Assembly: GCA_005406025.1 (NCBI GenBank)
Contig: BGZK01000476.1
Span: forward strand, 248,001-312,000
Length of the DNA: 64,000 nt
Direction: 5' to 3'
Source: Eumeta japonica
Lineage: Eukaryota; Arthropoda; Insecta; Lepidoptera; Psychidae
Positions 1 to 47,984 of this stretch are shown here, piece by piece (position 1 is the first letter of the stretch; each line of letters opens with the position of its first letter). The notes below the pieces were generated by a model that saw nothing but the letters and a program-made list of their open reading frames with translations, had not been told where the DNA came from and ran no database searches. The position numbers and the translations under genes were made by a program.

Positions 1-422
1 TGTAATATAAGACGGAAAATTAATTATAAAGTACACAGTTTGTAATATTGAATAATGGGAGAGGTACAATATTGATCCACACGTCCCTTCCAGTAATATT
101 ACTTCTTTGAAAGCTTTCTTTGCGGCTCCCTTATAAGGGAAATTAACTTTAGAAATGAGTAAAGTGTGGCTCTGTGCAAGCGGCAAACGTTTCTATTCAC
201 CTTAATTAATATTTCAGAGGCAAGCAAGAGTATTTGTTTCGATTGTTCATTTTCAATAGAACGTTCAAATCAAATTCTTCGGTTCGAATGTTTGTCTCAA
301 AGTTGAAAGTTCAAACGATCCGACGCGTACATGAACTGTGAAGGGAATTTGTGAATCGAATGAATTTAGAGCGTACGTGCTTCTTTATATTTTATTTCGC
401 ATTTTTGTTTCATTTTATTTAT

Positions 423-434
423 TTTACCTTTTAG
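423..434 (+). promoter_or_regulatory. Splice acceptor before the inferred first coding exon
   Basis: A T-rich tract from about 390 leads into TTTACCTTTTAG. This implies that a 5' untranslated exon and the promoter of the uridine phosphorylase gene lie upstream of the window. Confidence 0.6.
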
Positions 435-453
435 TTGTCTCGAAATTCTAAGG

Positions 454-35437
<34,984 letters not shown>

Positions 35438-36252
35438 ATAGAAGAAAATAAGTAACGTGGACACCATTTTCTTTTGCGAGGGAAGCCATTTTGGGACAGC
35501 TTCATTTTTAATATGTTTGGATTTTCGAAATGAGACGGAGGTTTTGGAAGAGATTACAAAAGAATAATATGTATGTCTTGCTTGCGCAACTTTAGGCGTG
35601 TGGTCATGTGCATAACGACATGTCGTCATAAGTCATTGTTACGTCATGGACCTACAATTGCATAACAAATTATAAGGTATTAAGTACTAAAAATTATACA
35701 GTGTTAATGTATGTTTTTTTTAGACAAAGCATTTGAGTATAAACTTCCTAGTTGCCCAACTAATATTTCACTTTTTATACAATGTTTAGATTTTTACTAT
35801 AATTAACATATAAACATGTTATTTTAATTATTGAATTTCGCGAACATAGGAGAAAAAAATGTTTAGACGAAATAATCTATTATAATTTATTTATAAATAT
35901 TATGATTATAAACACGTCTGTAATACATGACATGTTGAATTCATAAATATGCAAAAAACATATCAAACTTTTTTACAATCCTTCATAACTTTTAAACATT
36001 TACATAAAGTAGATTAGAAAATATGAAAAAAATAGTTTAATCAATGACAAATCTTATTAAAGTAATTTAATCAATTTTATAACGATGCTTATAATATACT
36101 AAAACTAATGCATTAAATCAAAAATGATATGATACATACTATGGCAAAATAACATTCTTGAGAAAATTATCATGTAAAAGAGAATAATATGTTTCTAAAT
36201 ATTTGTTACAAAAAAAAAGAAACTCAGTACTAATAGCAATTCAACGAATAAA
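35438..36252 (+). other. Probable 3' untranslated region of uridine phosphorylase
   Basis: AT-rich DNA follows the stop codon. The first AATAAA hexamer I see on this strand is at 36247-36252, so the untranslated region could run about 0.8 kb. The extent is an inference, and variant signals could end it sooner. Confidence 0.45.
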
Positions 36253-39218
36253 AAAGTGCTTCCACGTGCGATAATTCAAATTGATATTTATTTTTAAAAT
36301 GGATTTATTTTAAATTTTCAACGCAGACCTTATCAGTAGCTTTTTTTATTAAGCGATAATCTACAATTTGTTTGATGACACTGGAAAATCCTGAACTGGA
36401 TTATGAAAACACTGCCAAAATTCTTTGATATTTTTCAAATCCACGGTTCAAAAGTTAGGAGATATTAGCATTATTATAATATAGGAAATGTTTATAAATG
36501 TTATTCGTAGTATTAAGATCTGTACAATATGACAACATTGCAGTTGGGTTAAAAACAAATGGCTAAATTTTTATAACCAAAACTATATAATTAATTACCA
36601 TAAAGATGAGATTATTTATTTAAGGCAATGTAATTTGAAATCAATCACGATTAATTTTTTTCGACAGACATAATTATATTTCATACATATCTCTGTCCCT
36701 CTTGTTCTTTTCATTTCATTCAATATTCGTTATGATGAAAAGTTTTTCATTGAATACTAAAGTCCATTGTAAGTTACGTGAGTAAGCCTAAGAAATTGAT
36801 TTTATTGGATGATTAGTTAAGTTATTTTATGTACTTAAATGTAAAGAATAATGGATCAAAAAAAAATAAGTGTAACTTGTATTTTTATGGTTTTCATACA
36901 TTTTAGTTAAACTTTAGACATGAGTAAGAATAAGCAACAAAATTCGCATTTTGAAGTACACTACGAAATGAAACAATTAAATCTGTTTATGAATATTTGT
37001 TCTGTATTGGGAATAAAATATCATAGATTTTATGCGGTTCTTCTTTTATGTTTACGAACACACTGTGATATCGTGTTCACGGAATTGTTTGATCGTTCAT
37101 TTGTGTTAAAATAAAATAAAATCACTGCTACGAAAACCACAAAATACATTATATTTTAAAAACCTTTCCTGCAACACGTATATGCACTAATCTTTATTTA
37201 AGACATTCGAAAAGTTCACAATCGTAGTGGCCATGCTTTACGTAGGCGGACTACAACTGTATCCTGTTTGACTATCGTAAGTACAATTAAAATAAGAAAT
37301 TTTCTCTGGATATATGAAATTCATGCTTCAATTGTTTAACTTTTAGGATTAATATGAATTTCGAAGCACTTAGATTCTTATTATGTATCTAAAATATAAG
37401 TACGAAAACTTTTTCAGCACATAGGCACGTAATTATATAAGTTTTTCAAAATATTATAACGCTGCCTGCAATCTCGGTCGACTCGTTTATTGTAATTAAG
37501 GCCTGGCTTAGCAGAGCCGTGAGGGAGTTTGCTATCGTTTTTAGGGTTCAAAGTTTAGGGCTTAAGTAAGTGTGGTTAGGAAAAACGTATTAACCGTTAA
37601 TGTTATATCGTCTCAACCAATTTAAGGTGTTAATTGTTGTTGCCCTTTCAAGTTGTAATTTATAATGGTAATAATATCGCACGATATTTTTAATGTAAAA
37701 TTGGAGATAATCCCTTGTAATAGTATCAGTAATTTTTTTAACAGGTCGTTGTTAAGTAAATTATTAATATTTATTTTCAAAACTTGACTCATAAATTAGA
37801 GAGTTTTGTAGAAATCTAAGCCAAAATACATTATATCAAACACAGTTTTTTCGAAGGAAAAAAACGTTAAAAACAATAAATTTCTTAAATTTCCCAAAAA
37901 AATATTCAATTAGTTGAACTAAGTTTTACATTTTTAATTAATTTAGATTAATAAAAAAGAGAAAGCGCTAATTAAAGGGCCTTCGTTGTACGATCGAATA
38001 CATTATTTAAAGTCTGTGCATATGTAGATTTTAAGTTCAGTTGTGTAAAATCTTCAATCTTTATAGTGTTGCTGGTTACAACACAAATTGTACATCAAAA
38101 CTGTTTAAATACAGACAATTACGAATAACGGTCTTTTATTTCCTTCTGACATATTTAAATGCCTTTCAGTACATAATTTTAGTTAGTTAATAATTTATAA
38201 AAAAAGTAAATAAGCAATGAAACATTTAAAAATGTATTAAACTATATAAGAGGGTCGAATTTGTTATGAATTATTCAATTGAAAAGTTTTTTCTTGCCAT
38301 GTGATTTTAACATGATTGTACTATGCTTTTAAGATCTCGCAGTAAGTCTTCGGATTTTGTGACAGCGTGCTTTTCTTTTTAAGCTCGGTGTGATATTCGG
38401 TACTTGCCATGTTGTTATCGTGTTATTGTCGTAATTTTATATCGGCTTTTTATCACTCCATTACTAAGACATGAAGTGAAATTCAATCGTAAAGACGGTA
38501 CAGTACAATGCATGAAACTCTACCGCTGTGAAATTAGTCACGAAAGCGTCCGAACCTGCGCATTGCATCATTCGCAGGCAATTCCAAAACATATAAGATG
38601 GTCCGTCTTCAGTTCACCTAATTTAGGACAATTGACGCTGGACACCCCTATTTACGTTGCGATGTTGTTCTGTGTGTTTGTTATTACAAAAATTACACGA
38701 ATGAATGCTTTAAAATTACACAGGTTTACATTTTATGGTTAAGTATCTGTTGAATATGAATTCATATTGAAATTTATGAAAATCAGCACGGTATTTTTCA
38801 TATTGAAATGGTCATAAGGATTTAAAAATGTGGAATTAAAAAATTTGTGAATTATTACTTGAAAAGTTGAAACCTACTCGGAGCCTTCATATGTTTTTGC
38901 ATAATATATGAAGTTTATCAATAAGTAAATTGATTGATTGTAATTAATAAATTTTCTATGATAAGAACATGAATTATTCTACAATTACTAACATTGTAAT
39001 CTTTTTCATGTTTATATATTAGTTTCATTTTAAATATTCACTCATGAAAGATTAAAATAGTGTATTTTCTCTATTAATTGAAAAGCGACATCTCTTAATG
39101 AATAACAAAACTATGACCAACATTCGTCACAAAACTATCTGACACAGTATAAAGGTGGCGGTAAGTGACAATAGACGGCAAAAACTCAAAAACACCAATT
39201 AAATTTATAAAGGACTGA
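36253..39218. other. AT-rich intergenic region
   Basis: No exon with convincing splice sites or family motifs is visible. A 112-codon open stretch at 38404-38742 opens with TTG, is not recognisable and is not called. Confidence 0.5.
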
Positions 39219-39634
39219 CTTTCGCCCGCGGTTCCGCCCGCGTCGACAGAATGAATTCCGTCATTTCATTTTCCTTTCGACCGATTACGATAATTGATCA
39301 TGATCCTGGTCGTTATTCCGTTCTCGATCCCGAACCCTGTTTCGATTTAAGTAAGTTCCAATTCGGATCCTACTTTCGGCCGCTGTCCCGCTGTCAATTC
39401 TGATGTCTTCGTATTCCGATTTCGGTCACGACTTTACTTCTAATTGTGGTCTCATAGCACATTACGATCTCGGTCCTATTCTTGATTTCCTGATAGGAAT
39501 CGGAAGTGATGCAAATCGGCATCGAGAACAGGACCGGGGTCGGAAACGAGAACGGGATAGCGAACAAGGTCACGATTAATTAAATAATAGATAAAAAAAT
39601 ATTCTGTCTACGTGGGCAAAGCCGCGGACGGAAG
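39219..39634. mobile_element. MITE with CGCCCGCGG-type inverted ends
   Basis: The left end CTTTCGCCCGCGGTTCCGCC and the right end ACGTGGGCAAAGCCGCGGAC are inverted relatives of each other over about 25 bp. The 415-bp interior is made of degenerate hexamers such as TCGATCCCGAACCC and GGAATCGG. Related hexamer-rich stretches lie near 10610, 18900, 34180 and 51615. Confidence 0.65.
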
Positions 39635-40223
39635 CCAGTTGGTACGCCTCTATGCTCCCATAGCATATATGTTATGTTGATGTTTTTTTGAATGACAAAA
39701 CGCCGCAGTAGAGCATAACCACTCAGAATCTTTTTGCTCTAGACTAAGGGTCTTGCGCTTTTCCTGCTCCCGCTGGCCGACTGCGGTGCGCGGAATGTTG
39801 CTCACGGTCAACGTCTATGCAGTAAAAAAGTCCGGAGCTAACGCCTAAGTGTGCTCTCTGAAGCACACACTAAAATCGTTTACGCTAAGAACTCGAATCC
39901 GTTCGCTTCTCAGTCCAAAGAGCAACTCGTCGACCACGCGGCATAACTCTCATTTGTCACGTACGATCTGCGTATGGCAGGATAAATGAGAACCCTTCTA
40001 AAATTTTTCAGAACAAACCTTGTTACGGCATTTGATAATATCTGACTACAGAATCTGTTCAAAACCCAAGCGAGCCAGCCGACGCAGAGGTGATTACATT
40101 TCAATAAACAAATAGAGTCCCACTTTATAACACTACGTGCTTGATTACATACATAAGAAATTAACAAATTTTCTTGCAAGTAACAATATGATAGAGTTAC
40201 GAATGATGAACTTTGCTACTTTT

Positions 40224-40980
40224 AGGGTTCCGAGCCAAAATTGCAAAAACGGAACCCTTATAGTTTCGTCATGTCCATCCGTACGTCACAATCATTTTAT
40301 TCAAAACTACAAAAAGTATATAGATGAAATTTATATTTTAGGTGTCTTGTGTAAGCCGCTAATTAGTTTGGTAGTTGAATAACAAAAATAAATATTTCTA
40401 AGTGGGGCACTCCATACATGTACCTAACAGAAGTTGAAAAAAATTTTTTTCAGCAATATCAACCAGTTGCATGCATATATTTCGACAGTTCTTTTCAAAG
40501 TACTAATATTTTTCAGCAATTTTTCTGATTACGTGAATAATTTAGGAAATAATCGCTCCGAAAATTGCATAAATTGTGTCTCATCCTCTTTATTTTCTAA
40601 ACAGTATGTCTGAAAAATATAAAAAAAAATGTTGAAGATGACACTTAATAACTACTTTCAAGAAAATTATTACAACATGGTCGGATGCACTGTTTTTGAG
40701 TTATTGCCGAAAAACTGTTCTTCTCAACAAAAGGACATAAGTGCCATGAAGATACGCTCTTTTGCTGATGCACTTTAGTTTACACTAGTTTAATAGTAAC
40801 AGTCGATATACCTACGTGTCTCTCTAGTTATATGCCACAAAAGTTCGTATAATTATTCTATGCGGAAACAGGAAAAAAGTGTAAAAACATAGTTTTTTCA
40901 TCTGTAGTGCATTTTCTTTGTAATAATGGCTTCGGAACCCTGTGATGAGCATGGTCCTACATTATGTTGGCTAGTTTATT
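40224..40980 (+). mobile_element. GGGTTCCG repeat element, copy C
   Basis: The head AGGGTTCCGAGCCAAAATTG and the end CTTCGGAACCCTGTGATGAG followed by GCATGGTCC match copies A, B and D over about 757 bp, in the same orientation. Confidence 0.8.
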
Positions 40981-43900
40981 TTATTTTAGTATATACGCAT
41001 ACAGCAGCACTGATATGTATGACGTAATTATAAATTATTACTTGGTTAAGTGATAAAATAATCATCATGATGCAATTGTGTTGACCAATGTTAATTAGAA
41101 TTTTCAGTCGCGTCCATGGCAACACATCAAATCACTACCACTGGTATTAGTGTGTGGTAACAATTATCAGTGGTCAATTGCATCTTTATTTCACGATAGG
41201 AGCCCGTACAGATGATTGTAGACAAATGGATAAATGCCTCGAGCCTAACGATGGCACTATACGGGTTTAGTAGAAGAAATTGTTCAAATATTCACTTAGA
41301 ACTACTTGAGTATTTTATTGAAACAGATCACTTTCCAAAATTTATTTTGTGCGGGGGGACGTGGTCTAATATATTGTGTATTAGGTTTTATTTATGTATT
41401 TGTAGACTTATACTGCAAACACTCAGTTTATGTCTTTAAAAATAAAGCTACAATTCTATCGATTTCCTGGTAAACATAAAAATAGCTCAAAATGATATAA
41501 GAACTCATGAGTGTGACTGATCCCAAGGAATGGACTATTATAAAAATATGTTGACTTTATCAAAACATTTACGACATTATTAGTGTTTTCTTATTTCATA
41601 ATTGTATACAATCTAAATTCAAATAATCACGTCACGCATTTTTTAACAAATATTCTATATGTATTTAATGAATAATTTATGGTTTAATACTTTTAAAAAA
41701 TCAGGATTTTATAAAATCCATTATAAACACTTTTTATTGTAAGCATTAACCTACATTTTCACTACTTTAAAAGTTTTAATCCACTTTATTTTCATTTATT
41801 GTGTGTGAAAATAACTTATGTTAATTAAGGAAAATGCAACTGTTTATATTAATTCATTGAAAAGTGTGGTAAGGTAGTGAAATGAGACAGTAAAAACTTG
41901 TATTAATGCTTCTTTATTTATTTAAACAATATACATAACATTAACCCTAATAACACATTTTGCACTTCTTATCAAATAAATGGCACGTAGCTGGCTATTC
42001 AATTGAAATATTATTGAAATATTTGAAAGAGCCCACCCTATTCAAAAGCACCCAAAACCTCCATTTTGTTATACAAACATCAATGGATGGATAAAAACTA
42101 ACTATGCGTATAACTTCCTATTGTATGCTATTTTATCAACGAATAGCTATCTACAAGTTACAGGACTATATACAAGGGTATATTACGGATTATACGAAAA
42201 CTATTATAGAAGTAACCATGGATATAATCGATATTGGGTAGATCTGTCTGTTACTGACATGTTTAAATTATTACAATTTTTTTTATACAATAGTTTTAAA
42301 AATTCAGGCATGCATTTTCAACATATAATGTACGAAATAGTAGGAAATAATCACATTAACATAAATTTTGAACATACACGGAAAATTTTAGGGACCCCCC
42401 GCTGTTTGTTAACTTTAAAAATTTCGTAGTTAAAATCAAAATGTAGACTTTTATGTAACCAGTAAATTTCAGAATAATTAAATACTCCCATAGCTCATAT
42501 TTGAAGAATGTGATGTTCTCCTTTATTCCTTGATTGAGTTAGCTGCATTTAATTAATACATATCGATTTCATTATTTCAAATGCTTAGTTGTTTTTGGAG
42601 TTTGTATCAGCTAATAGCAAAATCTAGTAGTTTAAATTATTTAACTTTTTTTTGGTGTTAGGTGAATATTTGATGTACTTATAGGTAGGTCTTTGAGATA
42701 CGTTAGTCAATGAAGACTGCGCCATTTATAGGTAATTCACAGGAAACGGATAACGAAAAAAATTTTAGTTTGAGACAAAATAGTGAAAGAAGAGATTATA
42801 TATTTCAAATAAGACTGAACAGCAAAGTGCTCATAGACTATTAAAAATTAGCACATATGAGTAATGCTCTACAAAATGTGGTTCTAAGAATCGTGCTCGC
42901 CGACTTTACTCGGTTCGCGATAAGTATTTGCGACGTGTGGTCGTAGAAAAGCCTACCTTTAGAATTTACGAGGATAAAATGACGGAAAGCTGGTTTTTGA
43001 CCCCCGTGATGTCATTATTGCGTGTGACCTTCATGGTCTTTTAAGCTTTTTCGTCTCTATTTCTGAAAACCTTCACCAGATATTTGTGAAATTTAAATGA
43101 AACCTTCATCGAGGTATAATAACCTAAGCAATAACAAATATCAGATATGAACTAACTGCAGGTTAACGCATCCAGTATGTTGATGACATTTATGCTAATA
43201 ATTTCGTATATGGGAAAGACAAACTTTGTATTTTAAACTAAATCCTCTTAAACGTAAGTAGATTGAGTTAGTGAAAAAAGTTAATATCATTGGTTTTTAG
43301 TTTCCGAGAACGTCACAGACAAACATACATTTAAATTTAATACAGAACGTCCTGTTTATGAAGTTAATTAAAAATACACATTCTTCCATAGTTAAACATA
43401 CTTATCATTAAGTTTAATAACAATTAATCTAGTTTTATATTATCGAGAATATCCGTGATACAGTCATCAGTCTCAAATATTGCATTAATTGCTTAATACG
43501 ATAATATTTTAGAGCATTATTAATATTAAATATGTAATATATCGACATTTTGTATCACAGGAATTCTTCCTAACGTTTACTAAGTTTCGTGTTTTTAATA
43601 TACTTTTAACTGTTCAATATTAGATTACCGAAAGATTTTATTATGTTACGTTCTTTCACAATGATTTTTCTATTCCAATTGCTTTTTTTCATTCTTTAGT
43701 GTTTGTTTCAATACAAAATCTGATAAATACTCTCACGTCAAGAGCAAATCAAATATTTAAAATTTCAGTAATCTTCAATTTAGTGCATAATATTGACATG
43801 ATTCTTTCCGTCATCGTTCGGTTTAATCAACGGTCTACACTACACGGGTGACACTAAACATTTACGAGTCTAGAAGAAAAATTCTATCATATTTTTATGT

Positions 43901-44682
43901 TAAAGTAAATTTTCGTCTTCTCGTTCATCATCAAGAAAAATAATATATGAGCCACAAGTATCTTATATTTTATGTTTTTTCCAACAATTCAATGAAATAA
44001 GCTGATTTTGGAGGGAAAACCGCGTCTGTGTAAATATCGTGAATACAAAACGTCAACCGACTAGACTCAGGAATTACATGCACATGATAGCTCGTAATGC
44101 TTGAACTCGTAGACCCAAAAATTTATTTAATCGGCGGTTCCAATGGGAGCCATATTTTCAGTAGTAGACTAATGTTTGCAGGCTGACAGTGATGTTAATA
44201 CTTGCATGCCTTAGGGACGGTACAATAATTATCTCATTATTAAGCTACATAGAAAAATTTAAGATGATGGAAAACGAAAATTGCTTTTTGAGCACCCCAT
44301 CCAAAATATGAAAGAAGCAAGTTAATTAATGTAACCAAAAAATATATACATTACATTTCGTAGTCTATTCTGCAAAAATACATACAATTTTGATATAATA
44401 TTAATCGCAATATTTGTCACTATAGTCGTCCATTCCATCAGTTTAAATTTGTGGATAACTGTCCACTGAAATTCAAAGGTGTGCGTCTATATAAATATTT
44501 AATTTGTAAAATCTATAAAAGATAAAATTAATCTTTTGGTTTTGTTTAATTAGGGTCATTGATGATGTTGAGATAACAATATGTTTTCTTTAATAATTTT
44601 CTATAGTGGCATTTGCATGTATTTTGTATGGACTTAATTTTTTCTCCACATTATCAAATTAGTAGTGACACTTTTTGAACAA
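40981..44682. other. Intergenic region downstream of the cuticle-type gene
   Basis: AT-rich DNA of 3.7 kb lies between the GGGTTCCG element and the stop of the minus-strand gene. Frames at 41212-41439 and 42121-42429 are open but show no family motif or clear splice structure. The 3' untranslated region of the cuticle-type gene must occupy the upper part. Confidence 0.5.
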
Positions 44683-46008
44683 TTATTTAAGTTGCAGGAA
44701 CTTCATGAGAGCGTCATAAATGAGTCGCGGACTCGCTTCTCCGTCAGCCGTGTATCTCACTCCTCTTAGATCTCCATCTTTGTTTCTGACGACCCCATAT
44801 TCTCCTACTATAAATCCATCAGAGGTTCTTTCCTCCACCCTATATTTTCTGTACTGTCGTCCTTCTACTACATAACCTACTTTTCGGTTATCAGTAGAAG
44901 GGTCCTGGACGCCGTGAATTCCACCATTCGCTTGCACGCTAATTTGTTCAGCAATTTCGTAATTCTGTTCAGGCAGATTTGTCTGACCACTAGTACTATT
45001 CCTTTCAATTTCCAAGTCTACGGTTGTAGATGATGTAGAACTATAGAAATCGTTCCAGGTTGGGTGATTTGAAGATTCAGATGGTAAATGTAAGGAAGCT
45101 GGTTCGCTATAAATTTTTGAAGGTTCACTATATATTTTTGCGGGTTCACTGTATATTTTTGAAGGTTCGCTATAGACTTTTGCTGGTTCACTGTAAACTT
45201 TTGCAGGTTCTGAATAAAATTTTGATGGCTCACTATAAACTTTTGCTGGTTCACTATATACTTTTGCTGGCTCTTGGTAGTAAGTCCGCACTGTTTCACT
45301 ATATGCCTTATTTTGTATGTTGTAGTTTGAAGCACCTGGTGCATCATGCACAATATTGAAACTAACTGTCGTTAATTTTTCGCCATTTCGTATGTCACTT
45401 GAAGATTTCACATTTATATCTTTTAATTCGTTTTCTAAAGGTATTGTTAGTCCGACAGATTTTTCTAAAGCTACATTATTGCTAAATTCTAGGTTTATGG
45501 TAGTTTCTTTGTCAACAAACGGAGTTTGTGGAACAGTTGTCGTTTCTTCAGTGTTGTTATCTTTGCTACTTAGACTTAATTGAAAAGGATGAACTACTTC
45601 AAAATTATTAAGTCCTCTTGCTTCTTTTCTGGCATTCAGTTGTTTAATGAATTCAATATTTGCTCCCACTAAATTTGGGGGTATCTCTGTGGAAGAAACT
45701 GTTTCTGATTCTTCGAAATTATTCGAAATTAGAATTGTAGATAGCTCGTCCGTTACGTTTCTATCAGTGACTGTTTGTGTCTCTTCTTTATTGTTTTCTT
45801 TTTCTATTGGCAAATTATTTGTTTTTATTTTACCTCTTTCAACAGCTACAGACGAAGTAACTCGTACAGATATAACTTTTCCATGTTCGTTTTCGATCGC
45901 TGAGTCATCATTTATCGCAGGTAATATTGCATCATCACTTTTAATGCCTTCGTTTCTTACGTAGAGTTGGCTTGTTGGTTGTTGCTCGACACGAGAAACC
46001 ATATTGAC
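44683..46008 (-). CDS. Cuticle-type protein with heptad repeats, terminal exon (5' exon missing)
   Basis: This exon encodes 441 residues ending in TAA at 44683-44685. Its start is an acceptor, TATATTTTGCAG|GTC, in phase 0, so the initiator and signal peptide belong to an upstream exon at higher coordinates. The first two thirds are acidic, low-complexity and rich in Ser, Thr, Glu and Asn, as in extracellular matrix proteins. Residues about 243-303 are nine tandem heptads of the E-P-(A/S)-K-x-Y-S type. The last 65 residues (V-G-Y-V-V-E-G-R-Q-Y ... D-G-F-I-V-G-E-Y-G-V-V ... G-V-R-Y-T-A-D) resemble the Rebers-Riddiford chitin-binding region: an aromatic-rich strand, a G-x-x-x-G-x-Y-like core and a closing R-Y-x-A-D. 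A secreted structural role in cuticle is inferred. The first in-exon ATG would give a protein with no signal, which I think is less likely. Confidence 0.8.
   Translation of the reverse strand, partial: VNMVSRVEQQPTSQLYVRNEGIKSDDAILPAINDDSAIENEHGKVISVRVTSSVAVERGKIKTNNLPIEKENNKEETQTVTDRNVTDELSTILISNNFEESETVSSTEIPPNLVGANIEFIKQLNARKEARGLNNFEVVHPFQLSLSSKDNNTEETTTVPQTPFVDKETTINLEFSNNVALEKSVGLTIPLENELKDINVKSSSDIRNGEKLTTVSFNIVHDAPGASNYNIQNKAYSETVRTYYQEPAKVYSEPAKVYSEPSKFYSEPAKVYSEPAKVYSEPSKIYSEPAKIYSEPSKIYSEPASLHLPSESSNHPTWNDFYSSTSSTTVDLEIERNSTSGQTNLPEQNYEIAEQISVQANGGIHGVQDPSTDNRKVGYVVEGRQYRKYRVEERTSDGFIVGEYGVVRNKDGDLRGVRYTADGEASPRLIYDALMKFLQLK
45098..45280 (-). repeat. Nine 21-bp units coding for EP(A/S)K-x-Y-S heptads
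   Basis: The units are nearly identical at the protein level (K-V-Y-S, K-I-Y-S, K-F-Y-S variants) but differ at synonymous sites. The two alternating types, E-P-A-K and E-P-S-K, point to past expansion of a multi-heptad block. A proline every seventh residue with a tyrosine fits an extended, possibly cross-linkable segment. Confidence 0.9.
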
Positions 46009-46913
46009 CTGCAAAATATAGATAAAATAACTATTTGTGAATCATATGGATAGAAGCGAATTTTTTTTTTTGCTCTTATTTTTAAAGGTTATTTTATTCA
46101 GTTTCTTTGTTCGTCTTTTGTCGTTGTATGTAGTTACACAAATGCGTGACATTTAAATGATGTGAAGAGCTTTATACATTTTAATGTTTGTGTGGATACT
46201 AACTTGCAGTCATTTACAAATGAATGACTTACACTGAGTGCGCTATTAAAAAGCATAGAATGCATTGATAAAAAAATAAACTGCCAATCAATGAACAATT
46301 TATGTATTTCTTCTTACAGATTTAATCCACATAAAGTAATTGTAGGTGTTTATGTTTCGGCGTGACCATTGAATTCGCTTAATGGCGTCTTCAAGCGCAC
46401 TCAATGTTCATAATAAAATTTTACTTTTTTGACGCCCAGTCACACGCTAAATGGACTGGTCTGCGAGTTACTTATAATGACCTTTATTTTTGTGTATGAA
46501 AAAAAAATGACAGAAAATGGACATAGCTATTATTTTTTTTTAGGATGTTATTGTTATTTAATAATAAATAATTATGAAATGAGACATAAATTGTGTCAAC
46601 TTAATTTATACTATCTAAAAAATATTATATGAACTATAGAATTCTTATGATAATTTTCCATTGGTTGTATCGAGTGTATTATGTTTTTGGACTACCTAGT
46701 CTAGCACTTTTGGAATTAGTCTAAGAATAAATTGTTCAACACATTTGTTACTAAGAAAATACCAATTTGTATACTATTCTATTATTTTGTAGCTTTAGTT
46801 TTCTTCTTTTATTCGATCTAATACTCGATTTCCTTCGATTTAAAAATTGAGAGTTAAGACAATGAAGGCGTTTTGAATCGTCGTATACTTCAGTTAACTA
46901 TTTATTTTTGCTG

Positions 46914-46949
<36 letters not shown>

Positions 46950-47270
46950 TTCATTAAATAATAATTACTTATTTATGTTAGCGTACAAAATTTAAATAAA
47001 CCCATAAAGATAATAAGCGTAGTCGTCTGGGTTACCTCGAAAATGATTTATTAATATAACATTTTTGATACACATGATCACTACTTCCGAACCGATGATT
47101 CTCTTCGATCGCTATTATGAATTAATTAAAATTTGCAAATCAATAAATAATTAACTGTTATTTGATAACCGTTACCTATTATATTAAACAACCGTTACAA
47201 ATACGGAACTATATTATAAATGTTAATCTTAATGTCAACGAAATCAGACAGAGGCGGCGAGGCGTATTCG
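46009..47270. other. Upstream intron of the cuticle-type gene and AT-rich DNA
   Basis: It begins with the intron acceptor tract of the minus-strand gene. I did not find a convincing signal-peptide exon. A good donor on this strand near 46228 follows only an 11-codon M-H-S-M-L-F stretch, which is not a signal peptide. An (AT)15 tract is included. Confidence 0.45.
46917..46946. repeat. (AT)15 microsatellite
   Basis: Thirty bases of uninterrupted AT dinucleotides. Confidence 0.95.
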
Positions 47271-47530
47271 ATTGTTTATCTATAGATGCAAACTAAGGCC
47301 GCGTCCACTGCGGCGCACGCTGCGCACGCCCGTGCACGCTGTACATGACCGACAGACACGAATGTAGTCGTGCACCGTATCGTACCAACTCCACTGCTAC
47401 ATATTCTTCTATACGGATTCCATTTGCGTTCTAATACCGAAGTAGACGTGCGTTGCGTGGAGCTCGCGGACAACTAACGCACGCTGCGTGCGCGTGCACA
47501 GGGCCCATTGGACAATCGCTTCTAAAATTT
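47271..47530. other. GC-rich patch with GCGCACGCTGCGC motifs
   Basis: GGCGCACGCTGCGCACGCCC at 47303 and ACGCACGCTGCGTGCGCGTG at 47477 are similar and partly self-complementary. The two ends of the patch mirror one another, so a small inverted-repeat element is possible. A promoter is an alternative. Confidence 0.35.
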
Positions 47531-47984
47531 ACCGGTTGTCGTATTTGGATAATTGTAAATGAATGCAAATGGTACATACTTCTAACACATTTTTTATATG
47601 TAGAAATAGCTAAAATTGAATTCATTGTCTATTTTTTATATGTAGAAATATAAAGCTAGAATTGAATTCGTTACGAGTATCTATATGAAAGTTCACCCTC
47701 TGTGTTTTGTCTAACGCTATATTAACATTGTCTTAAAACTTGCGGTTGCAGGAAGTCGTTTCCCAATTTTAAATACCTACTCAAAATAATTGAACGTAAC
47801 ATATAAGTAGCAACATTCACTTAAATAAGTTAATACGAGTGTCTGAGCGGAAGCGTGTGTGCTGTCAGTGACCGCGCCCGCGGCCTTGCACATGCGCAGG
47901 GGCAGAATTCAAGCTAAAAATCTGACAGACACGACGTGGTTTTATTTGTATACTCAATGCCTGAGTGTTGTAAAAAATAATAAC

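Noticed and set aside
38404..38742. 112-codon open frame, plus strand
   Set aside because: It opens with TTG, shows no family motif, and has no clear splice sites. Its composition resembles the surrounding AT-rich DNA.
42121..42429. 102-codon open frame rich in Tyr and Asn
   Set aside because: It also opens with TTG. The Tyr/Asn/Phe bias is what AT-rich non-coding DNA gives, and no motif is recognisable.
45018..45964. Open frames overlapping the cuticle-type exon in other frames and on the plus strand
   Set aside because: They are shadows of the 21-bp repeat and of the long minus-strand exon, which has the convincing protein features.
46215..46265. Possible 5' exon of the cuticle-type gene (ATG, 11 codons, GTAAGT donor on the minus strand)
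   Set aside because: The phase fits, but the encoded M-H-S-M-L-F-N-S-A-L-S is not a signal peptide and the -1 base of the donor is poor.
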